A DNA stretch of 64,000 nt from assembly GCA_013176395.1 (NCBI GenBank), contig JABMLP010000013.1:682001-746000 (forward strand), given 5' to 3'. Positions 11,001 through 22,139 of the stretch are shown piece after piece. Source of the stretch: Venturia oleaginea (Eukaryota; Ascomycota; Dothideomycetes; Venturiales; Venturiaceae). The first letter of the stretch is position 1. Each line of letters opens with the position of its first letter. The translations under genes were made by a program, and so were the position numbers. The notes beneath the pieces are model-generated. The model was not told the origin of the DNA and did not search any database. It worked only from the letters and a program-made list of their open reading frames with translations.

Positions 11001-12926
11001 AGGCAAAGTGCCTGGCTCAATGGTAGGTCCTGATGCTTCCACAGATCGACTTGGTTGCTGACATTCATTTCCAAAGAGCATCAATTCGACCACGATATTC
11101 GAAGATGGACTACAAATTCCTTGTGTTAAGCTTTACGCAAAAGGAGTGTATAATGAAGCGCTTGTGGAAGTCTTTTATCGGAATTCTCGTATGCCCGAAT
11201 GGTTCCAGAGTGATTTGTTAGCACTTGTTACTGCGTGTAAAACTGCTGCTTTGCGAGTTTGTGAGGTGAGGTGAGGTTTCGCGTCCGTCTTGCGTATGCC
11301 TGATGTTGCAACTGATTTTCTACAGCTATGCGACAGATACGGCTTTGAGGTCTACACCGCCGCGACGGATCAGTTGCTCGACCAGAACAGAGAGGCCATT
11401 GCCGAGATTATCAAAACCAAGATCGGCACTGAAAAGAGTAGCTTCACAGATTTCATCGACGATGACGGAAATAGCAATGGACCGTACGCCATCAGCTGCA
11501 CCATGCAAAAAGTGGGAAATAAGCTGGTCTTCGATTGGGATGGAACAAGTCCGCAGAGTAACACTTCGATGAACTACTACCTCAGTAGGACCATGTGAGT
11601 ACACGACTAATAGTCGAGAGAGTGAGCTAATCCTCGCGATCTAAGGTTCAAGATGTTTATTGGTTATTACCTCCTCGCCGTCTACGATCCACACTGCGTT
11701 GTCAACGATGGATTCCATGATCTCGTGGATATAATCATCCCCACTGGATCAATCCTCCGACCCGTGAGACCCGCAGCAGTGAGTTGCAGGACTCATCTTT
11801 TGGGTCGAGTGATGGATGTCATGCAGGCTCTGTTCGGTCAAAGGGACTCAGCATATCGATGCGCCGCCGGGTTTTCCGACTCACCTCACCTCTTCTACAG
11901 CGGCTTCAAGCCCGACGGAGAATTCTTCCTTCTCTATCAGATCGGATTTGGAGGTGTTCCTGCTCGTCCCATTGGAGATGGACCAGATTGTCATTGTCTT
12001 TTCCGTGGGTCTTGTCTTCTCAGCAATCAATCCATTCGTTCCTGACCTGTTGCGAATAGCCTGCATCAAATCCGTGCCTACCGAAAACATCGAGTTGTAT
12101 TTCCCTCTGATCATTGAGGCCAACGAGGCATTGGCTGATTCCGGTGGTGCTGGTTATTTCCGCGGCGGCAATGCACAACGTACTCTTTATCGATTCCTCT
12201 CTGAGGGAGAGGTCAGTATACATGATGACCGGTGGTTAATCAAGCCGTGGGGTGTCAATGGCGGATCTCCGGGTTCGCGGTCGCGGAAATATATTTATCG
12301 GGATAATTTGTTCGGCACGGATGATGCAAAGGCTGAGCCTGTGCCTAGCAAGTGTGATCATCTTTATGTGGGTCCCCACCCATAACGGACTCTAGTATGC
12401 TTGCTGATTGAAGCTAGGTCATGCCTGGCGATGTTTTGGAATGGATCACATGGGGAGGAGGTGGATTGGGCGATGCTCTGCAACGTCCAGCTGAGATCGT
12501 AGCAAAAGAGGTACATATTACCCTTCAAACTCATTCATTATTTTTTATCGCACCCTATCCACATCTAACACGACCCAGGTCCACCGCCGCCTAGTAACGA
12601 TCGACGGCGCCATTCGCAACTACGGCGTCATCGTCAACCAAGAAGATTTCTCGGTAAACCAAGGCGCTACCGAGGAACTACGTCAGAAGATGAGAGTGGA
12701 GAGGAAGTCGACGGGTTGGGATGAGTGTAGTTATGATAGAGGTGGGAGTATTGAGGAGTTGATTGAGAAATGTAAGGATGAGACGGGAATGGAGCCGCCT
12801 AGGCCGCAGTGGGAGAAGAATCCTTATGGGCCGCATGTTGGGTTGCCTTATGTTAAGGAGTGGTATGAGAAGATGAGAGAGAAGCGGGGTTGGGAACTCG
12901 AGGATGGGGGGATGTTGCTTGGTTGA
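8047..12926 (+). CDS. Fused hydantoinase/5-oxoprolinase (HyuA-HyuB), with a frame disruption in HyuA
   Basis: ATP-dependent cyclic-amide hydrolase of the oxoprolinase/N-methylhydantoinase family, about 1,300 residues over roughly a dozen exons. The HyuA half starts at MAPPGYRLGTDVGGTFTD (ATG 8047) and has HHGTTTGTNAILEG, DMGGTSTDCALLSG and VGPESAGARPGPAAYGKGG. The HyuB half, from about 10460, has SSALGSIRREMDTLMLRC, GHLTDVQGKVPGS, CRTHLLGRVMDVMQALFG, GGNAQRTLYRF and WGGGGLGDALQRPAE. All junctions but one close in frame, including a 232-nt intron at 9523-9754. The exception is at 8420-8434: after SQIPGGL the frame meets TGA (8431), and the homologous frame resumes one base over at PEPIVPLERT, with about 20 nt of family sequence missing. 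No plausible GT-AG intron repairs this. The gene may be inactive or the base calls wrong. The rest of the protein is well conserved. Confidence 0.85.
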
Positions 12927-13422
12927 TTGATCTATTCGGACGTGTTTCGAGTTTCCATTCATGGGAGATGGGAATTGGGGATGTCCTTTTTTTGCGGACA
13001 CTGAAAGCCTCCCCTTATCTTTTTATATTTGCCCCCCGTCCTCGCCAGTTTCGAGAAACACGGCTTCGTGCTTTGAGGAAGACGGCTTCTCCAAGTTTTA
13101 TGATGTGGCTCTTACTGTTTTAGTAGAATACTATATCGAATCTCTCGTTAATCGACCTCATATCCAAGGTTTTCTTCTACAACTTGTACGGGGTGGATTT
13201 AAATTATCTTCCCTCCCTCTTTTCCTCTTTCTGTCTAGGTAGGAATTACCACCACGTACCATCAAAATTCCCTTTATAAGGTTAGAGATGCACCCTTAAC
13301 ATCCCCCTCTCTACATCACTAACCCCAGCTAAAAACGATTTCCCGAGCTGATGTTAAGCTGTTGGATCTCGGATCAATGCCATCAGCTCACCACAACAAC
13401 AGCCAGTCCGATGAATGGATGC
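12927..13422. other. Intergenic between convergent genes
   Basis: About 500 bases between the 3' ends of the hydantoinase gene and the minus-strand hypothetical gene. Nothing further is supported. Confidence 0.5.
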
Positions 13423-14118
13423 TCAACCCGTATTCTCCTCTATCTCAACACACTCGTAAATCGTCCCTAGCCTAGAGACTCTCTCCCCAACACAGCGCTT
13501 GCCTTGCGTCTCAGTACCTTGTCTTTGTTGTCGAACCCACGAGCCATCAGCATCAGACAAGCTGATGGGAACCATGAAATGCAAATGCTCCCTCTCAGGA
13601 TCGTACTCGCAGATTCGGCAGTTGGGGTCTAGCCGGTGGAAATGACCATCTTCGCCCTCTCCTGTTGAACATTTTTCTGCCTCTGTGTCTGGATCAGAAG
13701 ATGCGGTTTTCCTGGATGATTTCGGATATTTGGATGACTTGATGATGTGGGCGTATATTCTCTTCAGGGTTGATGATGTGGGAGAGTCGGGGTGGGCATT
13801 GGTATTTGGATCGTGCGTCGTACTCGATGCGTTTCTCGTGTTTGGTTCCTCCTTCTCCCTCGATGCATTCCTCGTCTCCGATGCGCCGTACAAATCGCCC
13901 TTCATCCATTCCCTCATTTTCGACGAGTCGTTGGTAGTTGAAGAGATATGATCAAGAATTCGAGATACCATGACAGAGTAAGCTCCTCTGAAAGTAAGAG
14001 AATCGTTGGATATCGAGTTCGCTCTTTGTTCGGCGGAGAATGACTTCTTATAAACACCTCCATGGCTCGATCTCGCTTTGAATTCGCTCGGCATACGTGC
14101 ATCGCTTTGACTCGACAT
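13423..14118 (-). CDS. Hypothetical Ser/Thr-rich protein
   Basis: Uninterrupted frame of 231 codons from an ATG at 14118. I do not recognise the family. The first two thirds are hydrophilic and rich in Ser, Asn, Thr and Lys, probably disordered. The C-terminal third is more ordered, with HFHRLDPNCRICEYDPE followed by HLHFMVPISL and a run ending in IYECVEIEE. The His/Cys pattern H-x-L-x-P-x-C-x-I-C could be a small metal site, but this is speculation. No signal peptide or membrane segment. Length and composition favour a real gene over a chance frame. Confidence 0.5.
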   Translation of the reverse strand: MSSQSDARMPSEFKARSSHGGVYKKSFSAEQRANSISNDSLTFRGAYSVMVSRILDHISSTTNDSSKMREWMKGDLYGASETRNASREKEEPNTRNASSTTHDPNTNAHPDSPTSSTLKRIYAHIIKSSKYPKSSRKTASSDPDTEAEKCSTGEGEDGHFHRLDPNCRICEYDPEREHLHFMVPISLSDADGSWVRQQRQGTETQGKRCVGERVSRLGTIYECVEIEENTG

Positions 14119-15082
14119 GACCCAAGTTGGAGAATTTTACGGTGACATCCCATCCTTTGGTTGTGAGGGATTGATCCTGAATGACGAACATTCATGATCA
14201 GGATGTGTTGTTTAAATTGGTCGTGGCCCTTCACGGCCACAAACTTTGCCAAATAGGACATCGGACATCAAACTTGGGCACCGAAGTTCACCACAAAAAT
14301 AAGTGACAAATAAATTGCCTTAACAATCTTAATGAATTCCTATCTTTCCAACCATTGGAACAAAAAACAGCGAGGTTGTGGTTACGACGTCTTTCATCAA
14401 AGAAAGATGTTGATAAATTCCAGTGTTGTTCGGGGAGAAAAATTGCCAAGAATTCATCCACACTGATTGCTGATTCAACATCTATCATCAAACAAAATGT
14501 TTGAAAGGAAGGGACTTGAACAATTGAACTTTTTTTGCCGCTAAGTGAAGAGGGCTCGTAGATATGACCGGGCGAAATATCGTAGATGGCATTTGAACCG
14601 GATCTGTTCGTCAGTGGGCCACGGATTTCGACATCAAAATACGAATTGTCGGGCCAATTTGAGTGAACTGATTATTCCCACCTTGAGCCTTTGAAGTGAG
14701 ACAACAATTGGACAGGTTGCGAGGTCAGGTCATAGATCTGACCCGCTTCTCTGTAGGCAAATGCTAGCCGGGACTGGCCGACAAATGGGCTGAGGGCCAT
14801 CGCCTAGACTGGACGATATCGAGATCTGAAAGTAAACATAAATAAGGGCGTTAATAATAATAGTGCTTTCGGAAACGCGATCATCACGTGTTGCCACTCC
14901 CAAAACATCACCACCACATTAATCAAAAGCAACAATCACCAAACCCTCAACGCAAGCCATCCACATATAAATCAATACCATGACTACTCCATCAAGAAGA
15001 CACTTTCCTCCATCACCTCTCCAGTACTTCCACTTGGAAGAAAAGTCTTACCTGTTCAATCAGCGCTCATCTCTTCCCTCAA
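14119..15082. other. Intergenic region between divergent genes
   Basis: About 960 bases separating the starts of the hypothetical gene and the F-box-like gene. A short frame at 14980-15177 overlaps the F-box leader in another frame but has no supporting features. No repeat or RNA gene recognised. Confidence 0.45.
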
Positions 15083-16226
15083 ATGATCAAAATGAAACCT
15101 GCAAATCGAGACCGAAATCCCAGCTTCAAGGCAGCAGCAGTGACCCCAAATACGACACATCCAAATCGAAGCCATAATACCACCGCCAGAGCAGCAGCGG
15201 CTACTCCAACCCCAACTCCAGTACCGATGACACGAACGCCCTCGGGTGAGGCACCACCAAAAAAGCAGCGCCTGACAATCAATGTCAACGACCCTAGTGC
15301 GAAACCTATGAGTCAGCTTGCGTCGCCACCAATCACACCAAACACACTCTTTTCGCCTCGATGGATGTTGAAAATGCAAAGACTACAAATACCCACCTTA
15401 CCAGGACTGTCGACGCCACTTACCGTGCCAGCCAAGACCTACAACGAAGTGAGTTGACGTGACATTTCTGGCTGACCGTGATGTTGCTGACGCGTAACGC
15501 CAGACAATCCTGAACTTACCACCACGTGTTCGACACCGAATCTTCGATCTCATTTTCGAAGATGAGGGTCAGACCAACCTGTCCACATTCGGCGGCCATC
15601 AGGGATGGGAGGCACCTGCCATTCTTCGCCTCAACTCTGACTTCTTGGAAGATGCTCTGCCGGTGTTCTTGCGTAGAACCACGTTGGTCATTCACCGAGG
15701 CGAGGAGTTTAGCGCAGCAAAGGTCTTGAGCAATGGTGCGGCACGATCGGCTGTACAAAAGCTCGATTTCCCACGCGCTTATCTGAACAGTCCCAATGAC
15801 CTCAGAGTGTTCGAGATTATGCGAGCTTGTCCTTCACTAAGAGAGGTAACATTCGACATCTGCGTCGACCATTTGTTGAGACCAACAGTGAACAATGAAG
15901 GAAACATAGTGGGCTGGGAGTCGATGCCTTTCTCGAAGGTGGACAAGCAATATTCCATTTACGTCATCGCACACCTGCCGAATTTAGCCGTGTTGAAATG
16001 TCGATTGGTCGGAGATTGTTATGGATGGAAGCGACGATTAGTGCAACCGGTATTTGAGGATGTCTCGAGTTTCCTCCTCAAGTTCACATCAGGCCGCCTT
16101 GTTCTTGAATCGCTGGGGTGGTGGGGTCGGAAAGAGATTGGTTATGGATCGCGGATGCCCACAGTTCGAGGCGATGGACTGGTGCTGGTCAAAGACAAGC
16201 CAGAGGTCGTGGACTGCTCTGCGTGA
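15083..16226 (+). CDS. F-box-like protein (2EXR/F-box type fungal family)
   Basis: Probable substrate adaptor of an SCF-type ubiquitin ligase. Two exons (15083-15448 and 15504-16226) joined by a GT-AG intron give 362 residues. The N-terminal 110 residues are Pro/Thr/Ala-rich and basic, probably disordered. The second exon opens with TILNLPPRVRHRIFDLIF, an F-box-like start of the type found in many fungal proteins. It continues with LRLNSDFLEDALPVFLRR and a region resembling the usual LRR-less C-terminal part (SLREVTFDICVDHLL). The substrate is unknown. An upstream ATG at 14980 is in another frame and is not used in this model. Confidence 0.7.
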
Positions 16227-16722
16227 AGAAATGTTTCTCGTCAATGTTGGAATTGAGAAAGATCATGGATTTTTGGATGTCTGAAGTGTTCTCCGGAAAA
16301 TTGACATACAAGATAGTGAGCCGAGATTGCTCGGTACACTGAAAAGGGAGATCAATTTGCAGTTGAGATTAATGCTTAGCAATTTCCTGGCACTGATTCT
16401 TAGAAAACCAGCAGGTTTCCAGCAGACCTGCATTGGCCATGGATGCTCGAAAAAGTAGGATGAGTACTTTGGTCGTAGATTCTGAGCTGAGCTATCGGAG
16501 GTCGAAAAGGCGTTGGGATGATCGATTCTGTTTTAAATTTGGTGGCTGCGATTCGTCTGTCTTGTGCAGACAAAGGGGTCTAAATTGTCAATTAGCAGAG
16601 CAGTCTATTCAAAATTGTCTTCGTTTCAATGTTTGCAGCTCATTCGCAATATAAGGCAGGAGCATATCATGAGAAGTAGACTGAGATGAACTCGCAGTGC
16701 CTCTAGATCATTCGTCCTTCCT
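16227..16722. other. Intergenic between convergent genes
   Basis: About 500 bases. No supported gene on either strand. The thioesterase readthrough extension ends at 16723, so part of this is its 3' UTR. Confidence 0.45.
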
Positions 16723-16857
16723 TCATTGCCCTTTTCTAGTTTTCCGGTCGCTTGATCTCTTGGACATCATAAACCCGACCAGCAGAAATAATGACAAGAG
16801 CCCAATTACCCAGGCCATGAGACCGTTGAAACGAGGTTGTAGACCGGGACCATCTAG
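16723..16857 (-). other. Predicted stop-codon readthrough extension of the thioesterase (tail anchor)
   Basis: Directly after the thioesterase stop TGA (16860-16858) the same frame stays open for 44 codons and ends at TGA 16725-16723. The stop and next codon read TGA CTA, the known high-readthrough context in fungi and animals. The extension holds a hydrophobic stretch of about 20 residues (AWVIGLLSLFLLVGF at its centre) followed by a basic tail (SKRSSDRKTRK). That layout is typical of a tail-anchored membrane protein. What is seen: context, frame and hydrophobicity. Inferred: that ribosomes read through and make a membrane-anchored isoform. Confidence 0.7.
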
Positions 16858-18013
16858 TCAAACTTTAGAGGAATCGCCTTGGGCAGGTATGACTTGATTC
16901 AGGAAGGTCTCAAGGTCGTCAATTTCGTCTGGATCAGCGGAGTGAGGTAGGTTCCTAGGTTTATGTTAGCCATGTAGCACAAACGATTCATCATCCCATC
17001 GCCATTCAGCTGAGATTTGTGTCTCAAATCGATGTCGAGCTGATAGTGACCAGCGCCAGAACAGCCTTCGTGGCATCGGAGGGGCGTTAGGTTGGCGCTA
17101 TCACTGTAACTGCTTAAAAAGAGGGAGAAATCCATACTTGTAGGTCTTGAAGTCAACTTCATGACCCCATTCTTTGAGCTTGTCCGCTGTCATCTTTCCC
17201 CAGTCGTATCTTACGACCTGGTCCGCATCGCCATGTCCCATAAATATCTTTGTGGTGTTGTTGGCGCTGCCTGCCTGCGTGATCTTTTCCTTCAACTTGT
17301 CTTGCAGAAGCATGTAGCAGGAAAGTCCGAAGATACCACCAAGCTTTGATGGAGCTGTAAGGCCGGCAAAGAGAGACATTGCCCCTCCCTGCGAGAATCC
17401 TCCCAGGACTATCCGCTCGGTTGGTATGCCCTTTGATGCTTCTTCGGCAATGAGGGAGTGGAAGTAGGCTTGCGAGCGAGTGATTCCGGATTCGTCTTCG
17501 GCTTGGGAGAGGGCAGAGAGAGAAGTCTAAGGGCCATGGTCAGCGAGTGGTAGGGAGCAATGAGAGCTCTGGTGCAATCATGACAGGGAAAGAAGCAGGG
17601 TGCGAACATTGGGACCGTCGCGTTTTCTTACAATATCGTACCAGGCAGGCATACGCATGCCGCCGTGCTATACCGTGGTTAGCTGAGGATCGAATCCTAG
17701 AGCGTAGACAAGCTTACCAAGGTGACGGGAATATTGGGGGCATTTGGAAAGACGAATTTCACTTCCTCAAACTTATTGCGTCTTCGCCAATTCTCAGCAA
17801 GAAATAGCCTTCGGGCGATAAGCTAGAGGTCGAGTGGGCAGAAAGGGGTTGTATTGTACCATCCGTTTCCTCTGAACAAAAGAGATTAGCTATGTCAGGC
17901 TCCAATGTCGAGCTGCAAGGTAAAGCATACGAATCTCCAAGGCCGTGGGCGACGATGACGGTAGCTGTGTGACGCTTGATAGCAGGCACTACTAAGGCTG
18001 CTGGGCCCGACAT
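16858..18013 (-). CDS. Acyl-protein thioesterase 1 (APT1-like serine hydrolase)
   Basis: Removes palmitate from S-acylated proteins in the cytosol. Six exons (18013-17931, 17871-17860, 17808-17718, 17667-17632, 17526-17138, 16954-16858) give 235 residues, the usual family length. Visible features are VAHGLGDSGNGW, FVFPNAPNIPVT, MPAWYDI, the nucleophile elbow GGFSQGGA, the Asp in GHGDADQVV and the His in LPHSADPDE. Exon 2 is only 12 nt and supplies the conserved GNGW turn. The stop is TGA CTA, followed by an in-frame transmembrane extension (listed separately), so a second, membrane-anchored isoform is likely. Divergent from the HhH-GPD glycosylase gene. Confidence 0.9.
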
Positions 18014-18408
18014 TCTGGAGGAAAGATTGTGTATAAGGAGAAAGGGAGCGGCGACGATGTTCTGATATCGACATGCTCGGAAGCCGACCTGCGGGGAGTT
18101 TTCGGAGTTATACTACGGAGGTATCCATCACTCTTCTTCAAACAAGTTTCCCCTTTCCATAGAGAGACGTTAAAGGAAGGAGAAAGATGAATATTCACCC
18201 TCATCCGGACTAACCAAGGCTAGCTGTTCTCTTCTGTGCAACGATGTGAATGTTTCCATCCAAAATCTCCTCTATAACAGCTGTCTTTCTGGCTATTTCT
18301 ACTCCAACATCGCAAGGCCCTGTCCTCTCACTTCTTCACTATCAATTCCTCAAACCAGTCTCTCCTGTGAGCCAATCTAATCTCACAATCCTACGTCTTG
18401 CCGGCACC

Positions 18409-19878
18409 ATGGCATCCAGGGTCACCAGATCCATGGCATCCGAGAAGCCAACCAATAAAGACTCCTTGGATCCAGAGCCAGAGCAGTTATCAAGTCCTCC
18501 GGCCACTCCAGCCTCGATGAATCAAGGTCCTCCATCCAAGACACTTCCCAAAGCCACGCCATCCAAGCTCAAGGTCGAGACTGTCAATCCAGTCACGCCA
18601 AAGAGTAACCGCAAGCGAACCGTCAAAGAATCCGGCAGCCCAGCCAAAGATGAGCTTCCACACAACGTGGGCTCCAAAATCGTCGTGACAACTCCTGCGA
18701 AGAAGCGAGCGAAGAAGTCTCTCCATGTCTTGAAGTCTGGTCTCAATGATCCCCAAAATCAGGAGATTGCAGAAAACCTAGAAGCTGAGTTCGGTGACCC
18801 AAAAGCTGTTCATGCCTCTCCTCCAAAGAGTGCGAAGAAAGCCAAAGCCTCCACACATACACCTGGCCATTCGCCATTCCCAGACCATCCCTATCCCACT
18901 ACAGAGCAGTGTATTGAAGTCGAACGCCTCCTTAGCGCCTTACATGGCCGACGAAATCCACCTGCCGAAATCCCAAAGGCCTCCTTGACCGTTGCAGGTT
19001 GTGGAGAGGTGCCTCATGTGCTGGATGCTCTCATTCGCACTCGTCTATCAGCCGCGACTAGCGGCAGAAACTCTAGTATGGCCTTCCAAGGCCTCGTCGA
19101 CACTTTCGGAACCGTGAAGGATGCTTTCGGACGCGAGAGCGTGGACTGGAACGCAGTGAGACTAGCCACACAGCCAGAAGTCAAAGAGGCCATTGCGAGC
19201 GGCGGTCTCGCCAACAACAAGAGCAAGGACATCAAAGCGATATTGGACCTTGTCTACGCCGAAAATCAAGCCCGGCGTGAGGCTTTACTGGCCAAGAACG
19301 ACAAAGCTCCCGGAGAAGAGAACGAGTCGGAAATGGAAAAGATGGCTGAAATCTCCCGCGCTGAAGATGATATCCTCTCACTCGATCATATGCACCTCCT
19401 CCCAACCAACGAAGCATTCGACAAGCTTGTGTCTTATCCTGGTATTGGCGACAAGACTGCATCCTGCGTTCTCCTATTCTGCTTGAGACGACCCAGCTTC
19501 GCCGTAGACACCCACGTCTTCCGTCTCTGCAAGTGGCTTGGTTGGGTTCCACCAAAGGCCTCGAGGAACCAAACCTTCTCTCACTGCGAGGTTCGAGTTC
19601 CTGATAATCTCAAATACCAGTTGCATCAGCTGTTCATCGCCCACGGCAAGGAGTGTCCCCGATGCCGCGCCAATACTAGTCCTTCGAGTGCGGACTGGGT
19701 CAAGGGATGTGTCATCGAAAAACTTGTCGACAGAACCGAAGCGAGAAAGACTTGTGAAGCCAAGAGCGCGAAAGCCAAAAGCACCAAGGGTGGAAAGAAG
19801 GCGAAGAAGATTGCTGAAAGCGAAGAAGAGGAGAGCGAACTGAGTGAGTTGGAGATGGAGGAAGAGGCAGAGGAGTGA
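18409..19878 (+). CDS. HhH-GPD family base-excision DNA glycosylase
   Basis: Endonuclease III-superfamily glycosylase acting on damaged or modified bases in DNA. Intronless; 489 residues from the ATG at 18409, which has a good ACCATGG context. An in-frame ATG at 18250 would add 53 residues. The first 170 residues are basic and Pro-rich (MASRVTRSM, KKRAKKS), probably nuclear targeting. The catalytic domain has the helix-hairpin-helix SYPGIGDKTASCVLLF, with the Lys expected of a bifunctional lyase, and VDTHVFRLCKWLGW with the catalytic Asp. The C-terminal Cys pattern (C-x2-C then a distant C) is short of the four-Cys iron-sulfur motif of EndoIII. The protein ends in an acidic Glu/Ser tail. Substrate specificity cannot be assigned. 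Confidence 0.88.
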   Translation: MASRVTRSMASEKPTNKDSLDPEPEQLSSPPATPASMNQGPPSKTLPKATPSKLKVETVNPVTPKSNRKRTVKESGSPAKDELPHNVGSKIVVTTPAKKRAKKSLHVLKSGLNDPQNQEIAENLEAEFGDPKAVHASPPKSAKKAKASTHTPGHSPFPDHPYPTTEQCIEVERLLSALHGRRNPPAEIPKASLTVAGCGEVPHVLDALIRTRLSAATSGRNSSMAFQGLVDTFGTVKDAFGRESVDWNAVRLATQPEVKEAIASGGLANNKSKDIKAILDLVYAENQARREALLAKNDKAPGEENESEMEKMAEISRAEDDILSLDHMHLLPTNEAFDKLVSYPGIGDKTASCVLLFCLRRPSFAVDTHVFRLCKWLGWVPPKASRNQTFSHCEVRVPDNLKYQLHQLFIAHGKECPRCRANTSPSSADWVKGCVIEKLVDRTEARKTCEAKSAKAKSTKGGKKAKKIAESEEEESELSELEMEEEAEE

Positions 19879-21239
19879 GCTGGGCCACTCTCTATGCGGG
19901 TCTACACGTGTGACTTCACAGCAGGTCATTCATCAAAAGGTTAGGCGTACTTGCATCATATCTTCATTGGGACTTGTACGTTTTGGCGGACTTCAAGGGT
20001 ATCATCCAAGTGCTAGTATGAGTATGAGATACCATCGGGTTTGTCCTATCTAGGAGGCATGTTACCACGACATCGGGTCGGGAATTCTCTCATGTACTAT
20101 GCACAAAATTTTCGATTTAATCGAATTTGCTTATTTCGGAAATGATACCCGGTCACGCTTTGCCTTGATTCCAGTGCCCTCCTCCCCTCCAGGAATCAAG
20201 ATGCTAACTCTCCTCACCCGGTCTACACCAATGTAGGATCGATATCATTGAAATCCTGTTAACGTTGATCCCATTATACCAGGAATTCGTCCAAAGCAAT
20301 CTCGAATTGCAGATGATGATCGCTGCTCGCCGCTATTGTTGGCTATAGCGGGCTGGTGAATGATGAGATTTTACCGGCTCTGGGTATTCCACGACTGACT
20401 AATCGAGAACCTCTAGAACTAAAGCTTCATCAACTATGAGAAGAGAGTTCATGCATGGGCTGTTATCGTGAACGAACCACGGCGTGAAACCCCGCATGAA
20501 ATATGTGAGGATAACAGGAATTAGTGAACCGGAACAAAAAGACTCGAGACTCTAGGAAAGGACAGAACAACAGCTCTGCCCGGCTCTCTCGTCGTCGCCG
20601 ATTCACTAAAAATAAGAACGAAGGCAATCGCAGTGAGATTTGAGCGCCCGACCTTTGTCGACGACTATCTACTAAAAAGTACCATTTGTCACCTTCCCCT
20701 CCTCTTCCCTCAACCCCCCAAGAAACAAAAGCTGAACACCGAACACTCAAATGCTTGGTGGCCACAAACAATCCCCGGACGGATGGTGACTTTCCTTTCG
20801 CTCTCACCCTCGCTCTTTGCTCTCCTGTTCGCTCGCTGCTCATGGGTGGACCGGGTGTTGTGCTGGTCACCGGCGGGGAGCGCTAGCACATACGAGAATA
20901 GCCGATAGGAAAAGTAGTTCTTCTGTCCAGGGCACACCAAGTATCCTCGACATCTTCTTTCAATGACCGTTTTCTGCTTGTCGAGTTCAATATCTATCCA
21001 AAGACCTGGTAGACCATGTTAGAGCCGGTGATGCACTTGATCATCATGCAGCAACGGACATTGTTCATACACCACTACGCAGATGGAGCTATCCTTTTCA
21101 GTGCTGGGTATCGCAATGACTCTCCACAGCGTGATTTGTTTTTTACTATGTAGATTCCGAAGATGTAATCCATGATGTTTTGCAGGTGATAGACGTGGTT
21201 GTGGGTGCTGAGAGTGGGTGTAGAATGTTGGGAAGTCTC
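19879..21239. other. Start of a gene-poor region
   Basis: About 1.4 kb. Several short overlapping frames occur at 20460-20940 on both strands, but none shows protein-like sequence. No tRNA or rRNA recognised. Confidence 0.45.
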
Positions 21240-22110
21240 ACTTCCGCCTCCAGGGGCAAAACGCGGCGATCACTCAGCAGGCTCCAACTACCATCCCTCC
21301 GCGCATCAAAAGAGACGCTATCATTCAATACCCCTTTCCAACTTTAGGCAGACCAGGGAGACCACAGGGCGGTACTTTTTAGATCCCTCGCGGCACAGAA
21401 AGCGGGCGGAGAACAGTGGATGAATGTTATCTGACCGCCAAACGGACATCGAATTCACTTTGCCCCTTCTGATAGTACGAAAAGAAACGCCACGGATAAG
21501 TCTCGAGGAGCCGCCGTTCGACATCACAGCCCCTTATAGCTATCCAGAGACCACGAGGACCACACCCTCGGTTCTTGGGCGTCCCAGAGTTCGGGCGCGA
21601 CATGGTGTATGAGGAATTTTGACCGCCGAACAGGCAGCATAGTCGTCTCTCACCTCTGCGCATCAAATACAACACCAAAAATGACCTCGAGGAGGCGCCA
21701 ATCGGTATCAAGGCCACCTCTCCAGTCAATCAGAGACGATGTTGACCACCAGCTGGTACTTCTCAGCTCCAGGCGGTATTCTAGAGCGCGCGCGACATGG
21801 TGGACGAGGGTTTTTGACCGCCAAACAGACAGCACGGTCGTCTCCAACTCCCGCACATCAAATGAAACACCAAAAATCTCCTCGAGGGAGCGCCATTCAG
21901 TATCGAAACCCCGTCTTGAGTCACCCAAAGACTATGGCAGCCACAGGCTGGCAATTTTCAGCTCTTAGGGCGGTATTCTAGAGCGCGGGCGGCAGATGAA
22001 TGAGGAATTTTCAACTGCCAGCCGTGCCGCTCCTCCGTGTGTCAAAAAGAAACGCCAAGAATTACCTACAGGAAGACGCCTTCGATGGCTGCCACGAAGA
22101 CCACAGCTCG
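21240..22110. repeat. Degenerate tandem repeat, unit about 187 bp, about five copies
   Basis: Recurring blocks are GACCGCCAAACAGACAGCA (near 21437, 21625, 21827, then a degraded copy near 22010) and GCGCATCAAA followed by AAACACCAAAAATCTCCTCG. The second block appears near 21300, 21477, 21658, 21850 and 22037. Also GGCGGTATTCTAGAGCGCG near 21770 and 21968. Spacing is about 180-200 bp. Copies are heavily diverged by substitutions. No full-length reading frame crosses the array on either strand. Confidence 0.75.
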
Positions 22111-22139
22111 ACGCGGCATCCAGCCTACGGCATCCGAAA

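Noticed and set aside
20460..20940. Overlapping frames of 66-135 codons
   Set aside because: No start context, no splice support and no recognisable sequence on either strand.
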